Translations under genes and position numbers: made by a program
Shown: positions 6,116-15,364 of the stretch, piece by piece
Layout of the letters: every line of letters starts with the position of its first letter
Position numbering within the stretch: position 1 is the first letter of the stretch
DNA from: Deltaproteobacteria bacterium
Lineage (GTDB): Bacteria > Desulfobacterota > DSM-4660 > Desulfatiglandales > HGW-15
DNA length: 17,575 nt
Assembly: GCA_016932235.1 (NCBI GenBank)
Contig: JAFGDF010000173.1
Location: 1 to 17,575 of the forward strand
Direction of reading: 5' to 3'
Notes under the pieces: model-generated
The model's database searches: none
The model's input: only the letters and a program-made list of their open reading frames with translations
What the model was told of the DNA's origin: nothing

Positions 6116-8668
6116 ATGAAACCAAAGATAAAATATAGCGTAACACCTATGCTTCCACCAAAGCTTGAGAGTCTGAGAAGCCTTGCGTTTAATCTATGCT
6201 TCAGCTGGAAAGGAGACATAAAGGATATTTTTCAACGAATTGATGCGAGGTTATGGAAAGAATGCGGCCAAAACCCGGTGCTTATGCTGGGGCTCGTGGA
6301 CCAGGAGCGGCTTGAAGAGCTGGCCAGAGATCAGGGCTTCCTGGCACAGCTCGAAAGGGTTAAGCAGGATTTCGACAGGTACATATCTCAACCCCGTATA
6401 CAGATGGAAGACTATAGTTCGGATGAGCCGCTTCGAGTCGCTTATTTTTCGGCTGAATTCGGTCTCTCGGACTGTCTGCCTATTTACTCGGGGGGATTGG
6501 GCATCCTGGCCGGTGATCATTTGAAATCCTCCAGTGATTTAAATGTTCCTTTGATCGGCGTGGGCCTGCTCTATCAGGAAGGCTATTTCAGCCAATACCT
6601 GAGTTCCGATGGATGGCAGATGGAAACCTATCAGGTGAATGATTTTCCAAATATGCCGGTCACGCTTGTGCGAAATAAGGAAAGAAAACCCATTATGGTT
6701 TCTGTTGACTTCAAGGGGCAACCCGTTCAGGTTCTCATCTGGCGCATTGATGTAGGAAGAATAAGGCTTTATCTCCTTGATACCAATCTGGAGGCGAATC
6801 CTCCTGATATTCGAAGGACAACTGCCCAGCTTTACGGCGGAGACAGGGAGATGCGACTCAGGCAAGAGATTGTCCTGGGGATAGGTGGGATTCGCGCACT
6901 TAAGGCGCTTGACATAGAGCCAACGGTGATACACATGAATGAAGGGCACTCAGCTTTTTCGGCCCTGGAAAGAATTCATATCCTGAGAAAGGAAAAAGGT
7001 CTTTCTTTTGATGAATCAAGGGAACTGGTTATCGCGACGACAGTCTTTACAACTCATACCCCGGTTCCTGCCGGAAATGATATTTTTAATCCTGAGCTTA
7101 TAAAGGGATATTTTGAAGATTATGCCAAGAACCTGGGCATAAGCTTTAAAGTGCTGCTTGGGTACGGAAGGCTTGATCCCTATGACGATAAAGAGGAATT
7201 CGGAATGAGCACTCTTGCGCTGCGTCTTTCCGCCCATGCAAACGGAGTAAGCAGGCTCCACGGAAAGGTATCTCGTTCAATGTGGCAGAGGATCTGGAGC
7301 CGCCATCCTGTTGAAGACGTGCCCATAGATCACATAACAAACGGCATACACGTGCCCACTTGGATCTCCAGGGACATGGCAACCCTTTATGACCGTTATC
7401 TCGGCCCCAATTGGGCGGAGGATCCCGATAATGAAAGGGTCTGGGAGCAGGTTGACGGGATACCCAGCACGGAATTATGGTTGTCGCATGAACGACGGAG
7501 GGAACATCTCGTGGGCTATATCCGAGACAGGCTTTCCCGCCAGCTGAGGGCCAGGGGAGCATCCACAGCGGAAATACAGGGCGCCAGCGAAGTCCTGACA
7601 CCTGACGCGATGACAATCGGATTCGCGCGTCGTTTTGCCACGTACAAACGCGCGACGCTCCTCTTCATGGACCCTGATCGGCTTGAACGTATCGTGAATA
7701 ATCCCAATCGTCCCGTGCAGATAGTAATCGCGGGAAAGGCTCACCCGCAGGATGACGAAGGCAAGATGTTCATCAAAGAGATCATACACCTTGCGAGGCA
7801 GGAACGTTTCAGGCGCCGCATAGTATTTCTTGAAGATTACAATTTTAATATCGGCCAGCAACTGGTATCGGGTAGCGATGTCTGGCTGAACACGCCCAGA
7901 CGGCCTTTAGAGGCCTGCGGCACCAGTGGAATGAAAGCCCTCGCAAACGGCTCGATTAATGTAAGCGTACTCGACGGGTGGTGGGATGAGGGATATCACC
8001 GGGATTGCGGCTGGGCCATAGGCAGGGGAGAGGTTTACAGGGATTATGCCGCACAGGACAGGATCGAGAGTCAGGCTATATACAATCTCCTTGAGGAGGA
8101 GGTGGTTCCGCTTTTTTATCAGAGAGGCGCCGATGATATTCCCCATGGTTGGGTGGAAAAGATGCGAGCGGGTCTGAGAAACCTTGTGCCGATATTCAAC
8201 TCGCACCGGATGGTGCAGGAGTATGCCACCAGATATTACTTACCATGCTCCAAACGGTTTAATGCTCTTAGCAGGGACAATTTCGCAGGCGTGAGAGATT
8301 TGGCCCTGTGGCGGCAGAAGGTTATGACAGGATGGAACAATGTCCTTGTAGAGGAACTGGTGACCGAAGGTTACTCCGACATGTCGGTAGGGCAAGATCT
8401 GAATGTTAAGACGTCAGTAAGACTGGGTAGTCTTTCCCCTGAGGATGTCACGGTAGAGGCTTATTACGGCAAGCTGGGAAAGGATGGGGATTTCGCGGAA
8501 AGGGAAACGGCTCCTTTGGAATTAGCGGAATCCGATAACGGATTACATATCTTCCGTGGCCTGATACCATGCAAGCAAACAGGCAGGTTCGGATATACTA
8601 TCCGTGTAACACCTAGTCAGAAAAGACTTGAGAATCCCTATGTTCTTGGGCTTGTAACATGGGCGTGA
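6116..8668 (+). CDS. glgP: alpha-glucan (glycogen) phosphorylase, DUF3417-containing type
   Basis: Phosphorolyses alpha-1,4-glucan ends to glucose-1-phosphate using pyridoxal phosphate. Its 850 residues fit the bacterial/archaeal 'alpha-glucan family phosphorylase' group rather than the animal/E. coli GlgP/MalP group. An N-terminal DUF3417-like region (about 1-115) precedes AYFSAEFGLSDCLPIYSGGLGILAG (split at 109-133). Further landmarks are NEGHSAF (275-281), FTTHTPVPAGND (311-322), RLHGKVSR (380-387), RRFATYKRA (505-513), and EACGTSGMKALANGS (599-613), where K607 should bind PLP. GWWDEGY follows at 621-627. AAGGA lies about 9 bases before the ATG. It is the middle gene of the operon, with only 4 bases separating its stop from the glgB ATG, implying translational coupling. 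Substrate chain length (glycogen or maltodextrin) cannot be told from sequence. Confidence 0.95.
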   Translation: MKPKIKYSVTPMLPPKLESLRSLAFNLCFSWKGDIKDIFQRIDARLWKECGQNPVLMLGLVDQERLEELARDQGFLAQLERVKQDFDRYISQPRIQMEDYSSDEPLRVAYFSAEFGLSDCLPIYSGGLGILAGDHLKSSSDLNVPLIGVGLLYQEGYFSQYLSSDGWQMETYQVNDFPNMPVTLVRNKERKPIMVSVDFKGQPVQVLIWRIDVGRIRLYLLDTNLEANPPDIRRTTAQLYGGDREMRLRQEIVLGIGGIRALKALDIEPTVIHMNEGHSAFSALERIHILRKEKGLSFDESRELVIATTVFTTHTPVPAGNDIFNPELIKGYFEDYAKNLGISFKVLLGYGRLDPYDDKEEFGMSTLALRLSAHANGVSRLHGKVSRSMWQRIWSRHPVEDVPIDHITNGIHVPTWISRDMATLYDRYLGPNWAEDPDNERVWEQVDGIPSTELWLSHERRREHLVGYIRDRLSRQLRARGASTAEIQGASEVLTPDAMTIGFARRFATYKRATLLFMDPDRLERIVNNPNRPVQIVIAGKAHPQDDEGKMFIKEIIHLARQERFRRRIVFLEDYNFNIGQQLVSGSDVWLNTPRRPLEACGTSGMKALANGSINVSVLDGWWDEGYHRDCGWAIGRGEVYRDYAAQDRIESQAIYNLLEEEVVPLFYQRGADDIPHGWVEKMRAGLRNLVPIFNSHRMVQEYATRYYLPCSKRFNALSRDNFAGVRDLALWRQKVMTGWNNVLVEELVTEGYSDMSVGQDLNVKTSVRLGSLSPEDVTVEAYYGKLGKDGDFAERETAPLELAESDNGLHIFRGLIPCKQTGRFGYTIRVTPSQKRLENPYVLGLVTWA

Positions 8669-8672
8669 TAAA

Positions 8673-10889
8673 ATGAAGCATCCTCGAACGACTCTGAGTG
8701 AAGATGATATCAAAGGTATAGTATCCGGAAGCTTCGCTGATCCCTTCAGCATACTCGGAGCTCACCCGATTACCCTTAATAATAAAAATAAACTTGCCGT
8801 TCGTGTTTTTCTTCCAAATGCGCGATCTGTTCGAATAAAGGATCTTTTGCCGGGCGAAGAGCGAGAACTCCTCAAGGTGGACAATGCCGGCCTTTTTGAA
8901 GGTATTTTCCCATTGCCGGCTGAAATATTTCCCTATCGACTGAAAGTGGACTTTGGTTCAGGCCTTGAAGCAACTTTTTATGACTGCTATTCCTTCCTTC
9001 CGATAATATCGGAATATGACCTGTACCTTTTCGGCCAGGGGAAGAATTATGAAATATATGAAAAGCTGGGCGCCCATCCCTGGAAGCAGCAGGGAGTCCG
9101 TGGAATCCTTTTCGCGGTTTGGGCCCCATCCGCCAGAAGGGTAAGTGTCCTGGGTGATTTCAATCAATGGGATGGAAGGCGAAACCAGATGAGGTGCAGG
9201 GGGGGCTCAGGAGTCTGGGAACTCTTTATTCCTCATATTGAGGCCGGCCAGATTTATAAATTCGAAATAAAATCCGGAAAAGAAGAGATCCTTATTAAGG
9301 CCGATCCTTTCGCTTTCAGGTTTGAGAGAAGGCCAAAAACGGCGGCTGTTGTTCATGACCTCAATAATTACAAATGGAAAGACCAAGAATGGATGGCAAA
9401 ACGGGGAAAGCGAAATCCGTTAAAAGAGCCCATGTCAATATATGAGGTTCACTTGGGATCATGGCGCCGTAAGGCGGAGGACGAAAACAGATGGCTGACC
9501 TATAGAGAGGCGGCAGAAGAATTGGTGGGGTATGTTAAAGAAACGGGATTCAATTTTATCGAGTTTCTTCCCTTGACGGAGCATCCTTTTGACGGTTCAT
9601 GGGGCTATCAGGTTACAGGGTATTTTGCGGCAACCTCGCGTTACGGGGCTCCGGATGACCTGATGTATCTGATTGACCGATGTCATCGCGAAGGGATAGG
9701 GGTCATTATGGACTGGGTCCCCGCCCATTTTCCAAAAGACCCTCACGCATTGGAACACTTTGACGGGACCAAGCTTTTTGAGCATGCGGACCCAAGGCAG
9801 GCGGAGCAAAAGGACTGGAAGACGCTCGTTTTTAACTATGGCCGCAATGAAGTTAAAAACTTTCTGATGGCATCAGCCCTTTTCTGGCTGGATAAATATC
9901 ACGTGGATGGTTTGAGGTTTGATGCCGTAGCATCAATGATATATCTGGATTACTCCAAGAAAGAGGGAGAATGGATACCTAACCGTTTCGGAGGGAAAGA
10001 AAATCTGGAAGCGATAGAGTTTTTAAAAGATCTGAACTGCAGGGTCTATGAGCGTTTTGAGGGAGTCATGACCATTGCCGAAGAATCCACTTCATGGCCA
10101 GGTGTCACGTTGCCGGTTCATCTTGGTGGACTGGGGTTCCTGTTCAAATGGAATATGGGATGGATGCACGATATGCTTACCTACATGTCTAATGATCCCA
10201 TTTACAGGCGTTTTCATATGAACATGCTGACTTTCGCGCTGCTGTATGCATTCCACGAGAATTTTATTTTGCCCCTTTCGCATGATGAGGTTGTTCACGG
10301 CAAGGCGTCACTGCTCTCAAAGATGCCGGGAGATGAATGGCAAAAATTTGCCAATCTGCGGTTGCTGCTGGGTTATATGTACGGTGAACCCGGAAAAAAA
10401 ATGCTTTTCATGGGAGGGGAATTCGGACAGATATGGGAATGGGATCACGATAATTCTCTCCAGTGGCATCTTCTCAGTCACGAGCCCCATAGAAAACTCC
10501 AGAGATTTGTCAAGGATCTTAACAGGATGTACCATTCCGAACCCGCCATGTATGAACTCGACTTTGATCACGCGGGCTTTGAATGGATAGATTTCAGGGA
10601 CCTTGATTCCAGCATCGTTTCATTTATTCGCAGAGGTGAAGACCCTGGTCAGACCCTTATTTTTATATTCAACTTTACTCCTGTGCCTAGAACAGGATAC
10701 AGGATCGGTGTGCCCGTGTCAGGTTTCTATAGGGAAATCATCAACTCCGACGCGGATTGCTATGGAGGATCAAACTTTGGAATGCAGGGTGGAGTAACCG
10801 CCGACGAAATCCCGTGGCATGGAAAAGCTTTTTCGTTGGCTTTAAATGTCCCGCCGTTGGGAATGATGATCCTTAAGCCCGTGATTTAG
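8673..10889 (+). CDS. glgB: 1,4-alpha-glucan branching enzyme (GH13)
   Basis: Cuts alpha-1,4-glucan chains and reattaches them through alpha-1,6 bonds. The 738 residues match the long GlgB form with an extra N-terminal beta domain (about 15-110), a CBM48 domain (about 140-235; GILFAVWAPSARRVSVLGDFN-like core) and a GH13 barrel. Catalytic residues are visible: nucleophile D417 in VDGLRFDAV, acid/base E470 in TIAEES, and transition-state D538 in LSHDEVVHGK. Their spacings (53 and 121) equal those of E. coli D405, E458 and D526. DWVPAHFPKD (347-356) and FMGGEFGQIWEW (579-590) are typical of the family. It is last in the glgC-glgP-glgB operon. No strong terminator follows; the poly-T after its stop is better read as part of the next promoter. 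Confidence 0.97.
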   Translation: MKHPRTTLSEDDIKGIVSGSFADPFSILGAHPITLNNKNKLAVRVFLPNARSVRIKDLLPGEERELLKVDNAGLFEGIFPLPAEIFPYRLKVDFGSGLEATFYDCYSFLPIISEYDLYLFGQGKNYEIYEKLGAHPWKQQGVRGILFAVWAPSARRVSVLGDFNQWDGRRNQMRCRGGSGVWELFIPHIEAGQIYKFEIKSGKEEILIKADPFAFRFERRPKTAAVVHDLNNYKWKDQEWMAKRGKRNPLKEPMSIYEVHLGSWRRKAEDENRWLTYREAAEELVGYVKETGFNFIEFLPLTEHPFDGSWGYQVTGYFAATSRYGAPDDLMYLIDRCHREGIGVIMDWVPAHFPKDPHALEHFDGTKLFEHADPRQAEQKDWKTLVFNYGRNEVKNFLMASALFWLDKYHVDGLRFDAVASMIYLDYSKKEGEWIPNRFGGKENLEAIEFLKDLNCRVYERFEGVMTIAEESTSWPGVTLPVHLGGLGFLFKWNMGWMHDMLTYMSNDPIYRRFHMNMLTFALLYAFHENFILPLSHDEVVHGKASLLSKMPGDEWQKFANLRLLLGYMYGEPGKKMLFMGGEFGQIWEWDHDNSLQWHLLSHEPHRKLQRFVKDLNRMYHSEPAMYELDFDHAGFEWIDFRDLDSSIVSFIRRGEDPGQTLIFIFNFTPVPRTGYRIGVPVSGFYREIINSDADCYGGSNFGMQGGVTADEIPWHGKAFSLALNVPPLGMMILKPVI

Positions 10890-10899
10890 GCAATAATTT

Positions 10900-10928
10900 T
10901 TGACGGATTATGTTTTTTTTTATATAAA
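10900..10928 (+). promoter_or_regulatory. predicted sigma70-type promoter for the response regulator, with T9 in the spacer
   Basis: TTGACG (10900-10905) and TATAAA (10923-10928) are separated by 17 bp, each matching five of six consensus bases. Transcription would start near 10935, about 33 nt before the ATG. Nine consecutive T (10913-10921) occupy the spacer, a slippage-prone arrangement that could alter spacer length. Confidence 0.6.
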
Positions 10929-10967
10929 TAATCTTCATGAAAATGTCATTGGGGAGGCAAGAGCGAT

Positions 10968-11480
10968 ATGGATCCGACGGAAAGTCCCTTGAAAGACAAA
11001 AGCATACTGGTTGTTGACGACGAACCTGATATTCTTGAAGCAATCGAGGATGAGCTGGACATGTGCATTATCCATACTGCGGGTGACTATGATACTGCGC
11101 TTCAATATCTCCTCGGCTATACTTACGATATTGTGATCCTTGATATCATGGGTGTGAACGGGTTCGACCTGCTGAAAACTTCGGTTTCAAGAGGTTTCCC
11201 GACCGTGATGCTCACCGCTCATGCCCTGACACCCGATGCGTTGAAAAAATCCATGAAACTTGGCGCTGTCACGTTTCTTCCCAAAGAGAGGATGGCGGAC
11301 CTGGTTGAATTTCTCGAAGAAATTATTGAGAATAACGGGCAACCAGCATGGATAAGCCTGTTTGACCGACTCGGAGCCTACTTTAATAGGCGTTTTGGAC
11401 CCGGTTGGAGAGAAAAAGACGAGTTTATCAAGGAGTTCGAAGAAAGCATGAAAGCTAGCGAAAAAGGCTTCAAGCTTTAG
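10968..11480 (+). CDS. stand-alone response regulator receiver protein
   Basis: A 170-residue CheY-like receiver. The acidic pocket is D17-D18 (VVDDEPDILEA), the phosphoacceptor D59 in IVILDIMGVNGFD, the switch threonine T83 in VMLTAHA, and the conserved lysine K106 in FLPKE. All key residues are present, so phosphorylation by a histidine kinase is expected. After the receiver (to about 125) there is a roughly 45-residue charged tail rich in K/E and aromatics with no recognised DNA-binding or enzymatic domain, so output is probably by protein contact. No kinase is adjacent. GGGGAGG lies 10 bases before the ATG. The gene follows glgB by 78 bp but seems to have its own promoter. Its stop overlaps the topA stop by 4 bp in convergent orientation. 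Confidence 0.92.
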   Translation: MDPTESPLKDKSILVVDDEPDILEAIEDELDMCIIHTAGDYDTALQYLLGYTYDIVILDIMGVNGFDLLKTSVSRGFPTVMLTAHALTPDALKKSMKLGAVTFLPKERMADLVEFLEEIIENNGQPAWISLFDRLGAYFNRRFGPGWREKDEFIKEFEESMKASEKGFKL

Positions 11481-14044
11481 AATTCCTCAACCTCTACGCT
11501 AACGTCGTTACTGCCCGCCTGCAACACCTGCGGTTGATATCCTTCAGCCAGCGGTTCACCGTCCAGCCTGAGAATAGTGGCCTGCGGATGTTTTTTTTCA
11601 TGCTCATCAAGGAGCTTTTCCCATTTGGCCTTTTCTTTTTCATCCAGCGCGGACCATCCCATTCTGCCGCGGCATTTTGGAAATTTTGAGCAGCTTAGCC
11701 ATGGTCCCTTTGCGCTCCTCCTCAGATTCAGGGGTCCGCTGCATTTTGGGCATTTAAGATCAGTTAATAACGGCGGAGTTTTGGGAAGACTTACGCCGCC
11801 TTTTCTGTCAAGATTAAGTATGCCGTCGCATTCAGGATATCGAAGGCAGCTGAGAAACGGGCCAAAGCGACCTTTCTTCAACAACATGGGTTTTTGGCAC
11901 TTGGGGCATGCGATATCGGTCTGTTCAGGTGAAACCGGGTTTCCCTCCCGGTCTATGGGCGAAGCATACTTGCATTCAGGATAAGCGGAGCAGCTGAGGA
12001 ACCTTCCGTTCCGTCCGAATCGGTAAACAGTGCTGCTACCGCAATCAGGGCATTTGTGCGGGGCTGGCTGAGTTTCGGCCTTTGCATGATTTATAGTTTC
12101 AAAAGCCCTCTCCAATCTCTTTTTGAAGGGGCCGTAAAAATCCCTCAGCATCTGAATCCAATCAGCTTGAGTATCTTCCACATTATCTAACTGCTGTTCC
12201 ATGTAGCGGGTATAACCTATCTCCAGTATAGTTGGAAATGCTTCAATAAGCTTATCCGTAACTACTTTTCCGAGATCGGTGGCATAAAACCTGCCCTTGA
12301 CTTTTTCGGTGTATTTCCTGAATTGAATGACCTGAATGATCTGCGCATAGGTACTTGGCCTTCCAATGCCTTCAGATTCAAGTTTTTTAATCAATGATGC
12401 CTCGGTATATCTTGGAGGAGGGGAAGTGAAGTGCTGTGCCGTGTCTATCTGGATTAATCCGACAGGCTGCTTTTCCTGGAGTTTGGGCAGCAGGGCATCT
12501 TCCGAATTACCGGAGTATCCAAGGACTTTATGATATCCATCAAAAACCAGCGTCCTTCCTGACGCCTTAAAGAGCAGTTCCCTTCCTTCCGCTGAACCGT
12601 TAATAAGGATTGCCGTGTTATCCCATTGTGCGCCGGCCATCTGGCAGGCAACAAATCTTTCCCAGATTATCTTGTACAGCTTGTATTGCTGGTCATTGAG
12701 CGAGGTTCTGATTTTATCGGGTGTAAGCGTTATATCGGTCGGACGGATAGCTTCATGAGCTTCCTGAGCCGATTTGTTTGATGATACAAATATATTTGGT
12801 TTTGCCGGCAGGTAGTTGTCGCCGAACTGCTTACTGATGAAATCCCTTGCCATTTTGATGGCATCCGAAGAAAGGTGTGTTGAGTCTGTTCGCATATATG
12901 TAATGAGACCGATATGTCCTATCTCACTGATATTTATTCCTTCATATAATGCCTGCGCGGTACGCATGGTGGTTTGAGCGGTGAAGCCGAGTTGATTGGC
13001 CGCGGACTGCTGAAGGGTGCTTGTTATAAAAGGAGAGAAAGGGCGCACTGTTGTTCTTTTTGTTTTAATTGATTTGACATGCCATACCGGAGACCCTGAA
13101 ATGTGCCCAACAAGACGCATAGATCTGACGGTATGACCATTTGTTCCTGACGTTTCTTCCATTATGCTTTTGTCCAGGTGAAAACCCGCAAGACGCGATA
13201 TTTCAATGGCCTGATCAGAATCTTTAATAACGCATCTTTCCCCGTCAATCTCAATCAACTCAGCGGCCAGGCTGCCGTGCTCATAAAGCCATTCATTCTT
13301 TTCCTGGATTGTTCGACCCGCGATGCGTCTTCTGTGTTGCCGCACAGAACCTTCATCCACCCATTTTTCCCATTGATTGGCTACCACTTCAAGTTCCGGC
13401 AAATCACTGCAGAAGTATCCTGTAATCTTCCAATATTCTTCAGGCACGAAGCTTTCAATCTCTCGCTCACGTTCAACCAGCAATCTCACGGCAACTGATT
13501 GGACACGACCTGCACTCAGTCCTCTTCCGACCTTTTTCCACAACAGGGGAGAAACTTGGTACCCCACGATCCTATCAAGGATTCTGCGGGCTTGCTGTGC
13601 GTTGACTTTGTTCATATCGATTGTACGAGGATTTTGAAATGCATTTTCTATCTCATTTTTCGTAATGGCATTAAATACAACCCTCTTAGTGCCTTCCATC
13701 CTAAGACCGAGCGCTTCTACAAGATGCCACGCGATTGCTTCGCCTTCCCTGTCAAGGTCAGTGGCAAGCCAGACATCCTTGGCCTTTTCTGACGCCAGTT
13801 TAAGCTCTCTGACGGTTTTGCCTTTTCCTTTGATGACCTGATATGTCGGTGTAAAATCATTTTCGAGGTCAACTCCCGGAACGGGATCTTTTATGCCTTT
13901 GGGGTTTTTGCTTGGAAGATCCCGTACGTGACCGACCGATGCCATGACAACATAATCGGAACCCAGATATCTGTTGATGGTTCTGGCTTTGGCAGGGGAT
14001 TCCACGATTACCAGATGTTTTTCCTTGGATTCTTTTTTGGCCAT
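11477..14044 (-). CDS. topA: DNA topoisomerase I (type IA)
   Basis: Relaxes negative supercoils through a transient 5'-phosphotyrosine. The 855 residues are close to E. coli TopA (865). The Toprim domain shows LVIVESPAKA (11-20, E15) and the acidic triad ATDLDREGEAIAWHL (94-108; D96, D98, E100). SAGRVQSVAVRL lies at 177-188, and the active-site tyrosine is Y383 in GLITYMRTDSTHLS. SEGIGRPSTYA (557-567) is conserved. The C-terminus carries three four-cysteine topoisomerase zinc ribbons at about 665-691, 713-739 and 765-791, each with the pattern CPxC...C....C. About 64 residues follow the last ribbon, ending in an acidic stretch (VSVEVEEF). It lies 73 bp or so downstream of dprA on the same strand, probably co-transcribed, and converges on the response regulator. 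Confidence 0.97.
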   Translation of the reverse strand: MAKKESKEKHLVIVESPAKARTINRYLGSDYVVMASVGHVRDLPSKNPKGIKDPVPGVDLENDFTPTYQVIKGKGKTVRELKLASEKAKDVWLATDLDREGEAIAWHLVEALGLRMEGTKRVVFNAITKNEIENAFQNPRTIDMNKVNAQQARRILDRIVGYQVSPLLWKKVGRGLSAGRVQSVAVRLLVEREREIESFVPEEYWKITGYFCSDLPELEVVANQWEKWVDEGSVRQHRRRIAGRTIQEKNEWLYEHGSLAAELIEIDGERCVIKDSDQAIEISRLAGFHLDKSIMEETSGTNGHTVRSMRLVGHISGSPVWHVKSIKTKRTTVRPFSPFITSTLQQSAANQLGFTAQTTMRTAQALYEGINISEIGHIGLITYMRTDSTHLSSDAIKMARDFISKQFGDNYLPAKPNIFVSSNKSAQEAHEAIRPTDITLTPDKIRTSLNDQQYKLYKIIWERFVACQMAGAQWDNTAILINGSAEGRELLFKASGRTLVFDGYHKVLGYSGNSEDALLPKLQEKQPVGLIQIDTAQHFTSPPPRYTEASLIKKLESEGIGRPSTYAQIIQVIQFRKYTEKVKGRFYATDLGKVVTDKLIEAFPTILEIGYTRYMEQQLDNVEDTQADWIQMLRDFYGPFKKRLERAFETINHAKAETQPAPHKCPDCGSSTVYRFGRNGRFLSCSAYPECKYASPIDREGNPVSPEQTDIACPKCQKPMLLKKGRFGPFLSCLRYPECDGILNLDRKGGVSLPKTPPLLTDLKCPKCSGPLNLRRSAKGPWLSCSKFPKCRGRMGWSALDEKEKAKWEKLLDEHEKKHPQATILRLDGEPLAEGYQPQVLQAGSNDVSVEVEEF

Positions 14045-14117
14045 AAGTGTTAAGCTTTTCCGGTACTTTCTTTCGAATTCAAATTAATCATTACTCCACG
14101 AGTGGATAACTTCTAAC

Positions 14118-15254
14118 CTATTCTCCCATACCCAAATGAATGGGTGAATGCAAACGAATGAACATTTTTCCCGGTAATTGTTTTATTATTCCCTTAAGTT
14201 CCATGCGTGTGAGGGTCCCGGCGATTTCATGAGCTCCAAAATTAACCTTATGGGCGATCTGATCTATATGCATTGGGTATTCGCCAATAACGCCGTAAAT
14301 ATTTTTTTCAGATTCATCCATGGCAAATGCGTATGATCCGGTGTGTGTGTCTTCCTTGGGGACATTCGGAAAATTCAAACCAAGCCCTTCAAGGACATCG
14401 TCGGCATTTTCAACCAGACCGGCACCTTGTTTGATTAAAAAATGACACCCGTTGCTCTTGAAAGAATTAATACTCCCGGGCACCGCGAATACCTCACGTC
14501 CTTGTTCGAGGGCAAGAGAAGCAGTAATGAGGGATCCGCTGTTTTTCGTCGCTTCGATTACAATAACTCCTCTGCTTAAGCCGCTGATGATCCGGTTGCG
14601 AATGGGAAAGTTATTCGGGACAGGTCTTGTTCGTAGAGGAAATTCCGTTATTATCGCCCCCTTCTCGCATATTTTCTGAAATAACTTTTCATTTGAGGGT
14701 GGGTATATGATATCAATGCCGGTGCCAAGCACTGCCACTGTGAAACCTTTAGCGGTTATACATCCCCAGTGAGCGGATGAATCGATGCCTTTTGCCATTC
14801 CACTGACGATCCCGAATCCCCTTCTCGAAAGCCCTTGCGCAAATTTTTCAGCCGCACCAAGCCCATAGTGAGTTGCGTTTCTCGACCCCACAATGCCTAT
14901 AAAAGAATAATTTTGCGGTATCGCCTTGCCTTTTAAATAGATTAACATAGGGGCATCATAAATAGTCTTTAAGGATGGAGGATAGGATATATCGGAATAG
15001 GTTATCACACGAATTTCTTCATCGATGATCTGTTTCATTTCTTCCTCGGGATCGCGCAAGAATCGTTTTCTAATTATATTCAGCGCGGTTTCTTTCCTCA
15101 TTCCTTCAACAGCGAGCAGATCTGACAGATTAGCCTGAAAAACATTTTCAGGAAGAGAAAATTTTTCAAGAAGGTTTCTGAAGACAACATTCCCGAGACC
15201 TTTAATCAGGTAAAGTGCGATCCAGCTACGGCATGTATCACTTGTTGGAGGCAT
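14118..15254 (-). CDS. dprA: DNA-processing protein DprA (Smf)
   Basis: Binds incoming single-stranded DNA and loads RecA during natural transformation; widely conserved even in species not known to transform. From the ATG at 15254 it has 378 residues; an in-frame TTG at 15260 adds two, and neither start has a good ribosome site. An N-terminal helix-hairpin-helix-like region (about 10-65) precedes the Rossmann-like DprA fold: IGIVGSRNAT (119-128), SGMAKGIDSSAHW (151-163), VAVLGTGIDIIYPPSN (173-188), NFPIRNRIISGLS (215-227), SGSLITASLALEQGREVFAVPG (split at 239-260). A DprA-type winged helix occupies about 315-370. It lies between a LysM gene and topA, all on the minus strand; a promoter is predicted directly upstream. 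No competence genes are in view, so uptake of DNA cannot be inferred. Confidence 0.95.
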   Translation of the reverse strand: MPPTSDTCRSWIALYLIKGLGNVVFRNLLEKFSLPENVFQANLSDLLAVEGMRKETALNIIRKRFLRDPEEEMKQIIDEEIRVITYSDISYPPSLKTIYDAPMLIYLKGKAIPQNYSFIGIVGSRNATHYGLGAAEKFAQGLSRRGFGIVSGMAKGIDSSAHWGCITAKGFTVAVLGTGIDIIYPPSNEKLFQKICEKGAIITEFPLRTRPVPNNFPIRNRIISGLSRGVIVIEATKNSGSLITASLALEQGREVFAVPGSINSFKSNGCHFLIKQGAGLVENADDVLEGLGLNFPNVPKEDTHTGSYAFAMDESEKNIYGVIGEYPMHIDQIAHKVNFGAHEIAGTLTRMELKGIIKQLPGKMFIRLHSPIHLGMGE

Positions 15255-15333
15255 GATCAATTTTTATCATTAATAAATGATTAACGTCGGTTGAAAGAAT
15301 GACCACAATAAAGACTTGTTTTTATACGGCGGG

Positions 15334-15364
15334 AGTATAAAACAGAGGTTATGACAATAGTCAA
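15334..15364 (-). promoter_or_regulatory. possible promoter for dprA-topA
   Basis: On the minus strand, TTGACT (15359-15364) and TATACT (15334-15339) are separated by 19 bp, slightly long. Both boxes match five of six consensus bases. It would begin transcription about 75 nt before the dprA ATG, allowing dprA-topA expression apart from the LysM gene. Confidence 0.4.

Noticed and set aside
10906..10921. Rho-independent terminator after glgB
   Set aside because: The stem before the T run is at most 5 weak A-T pairs; the T run fits better as the spacer of a TTGACG/TATAAA promoter.
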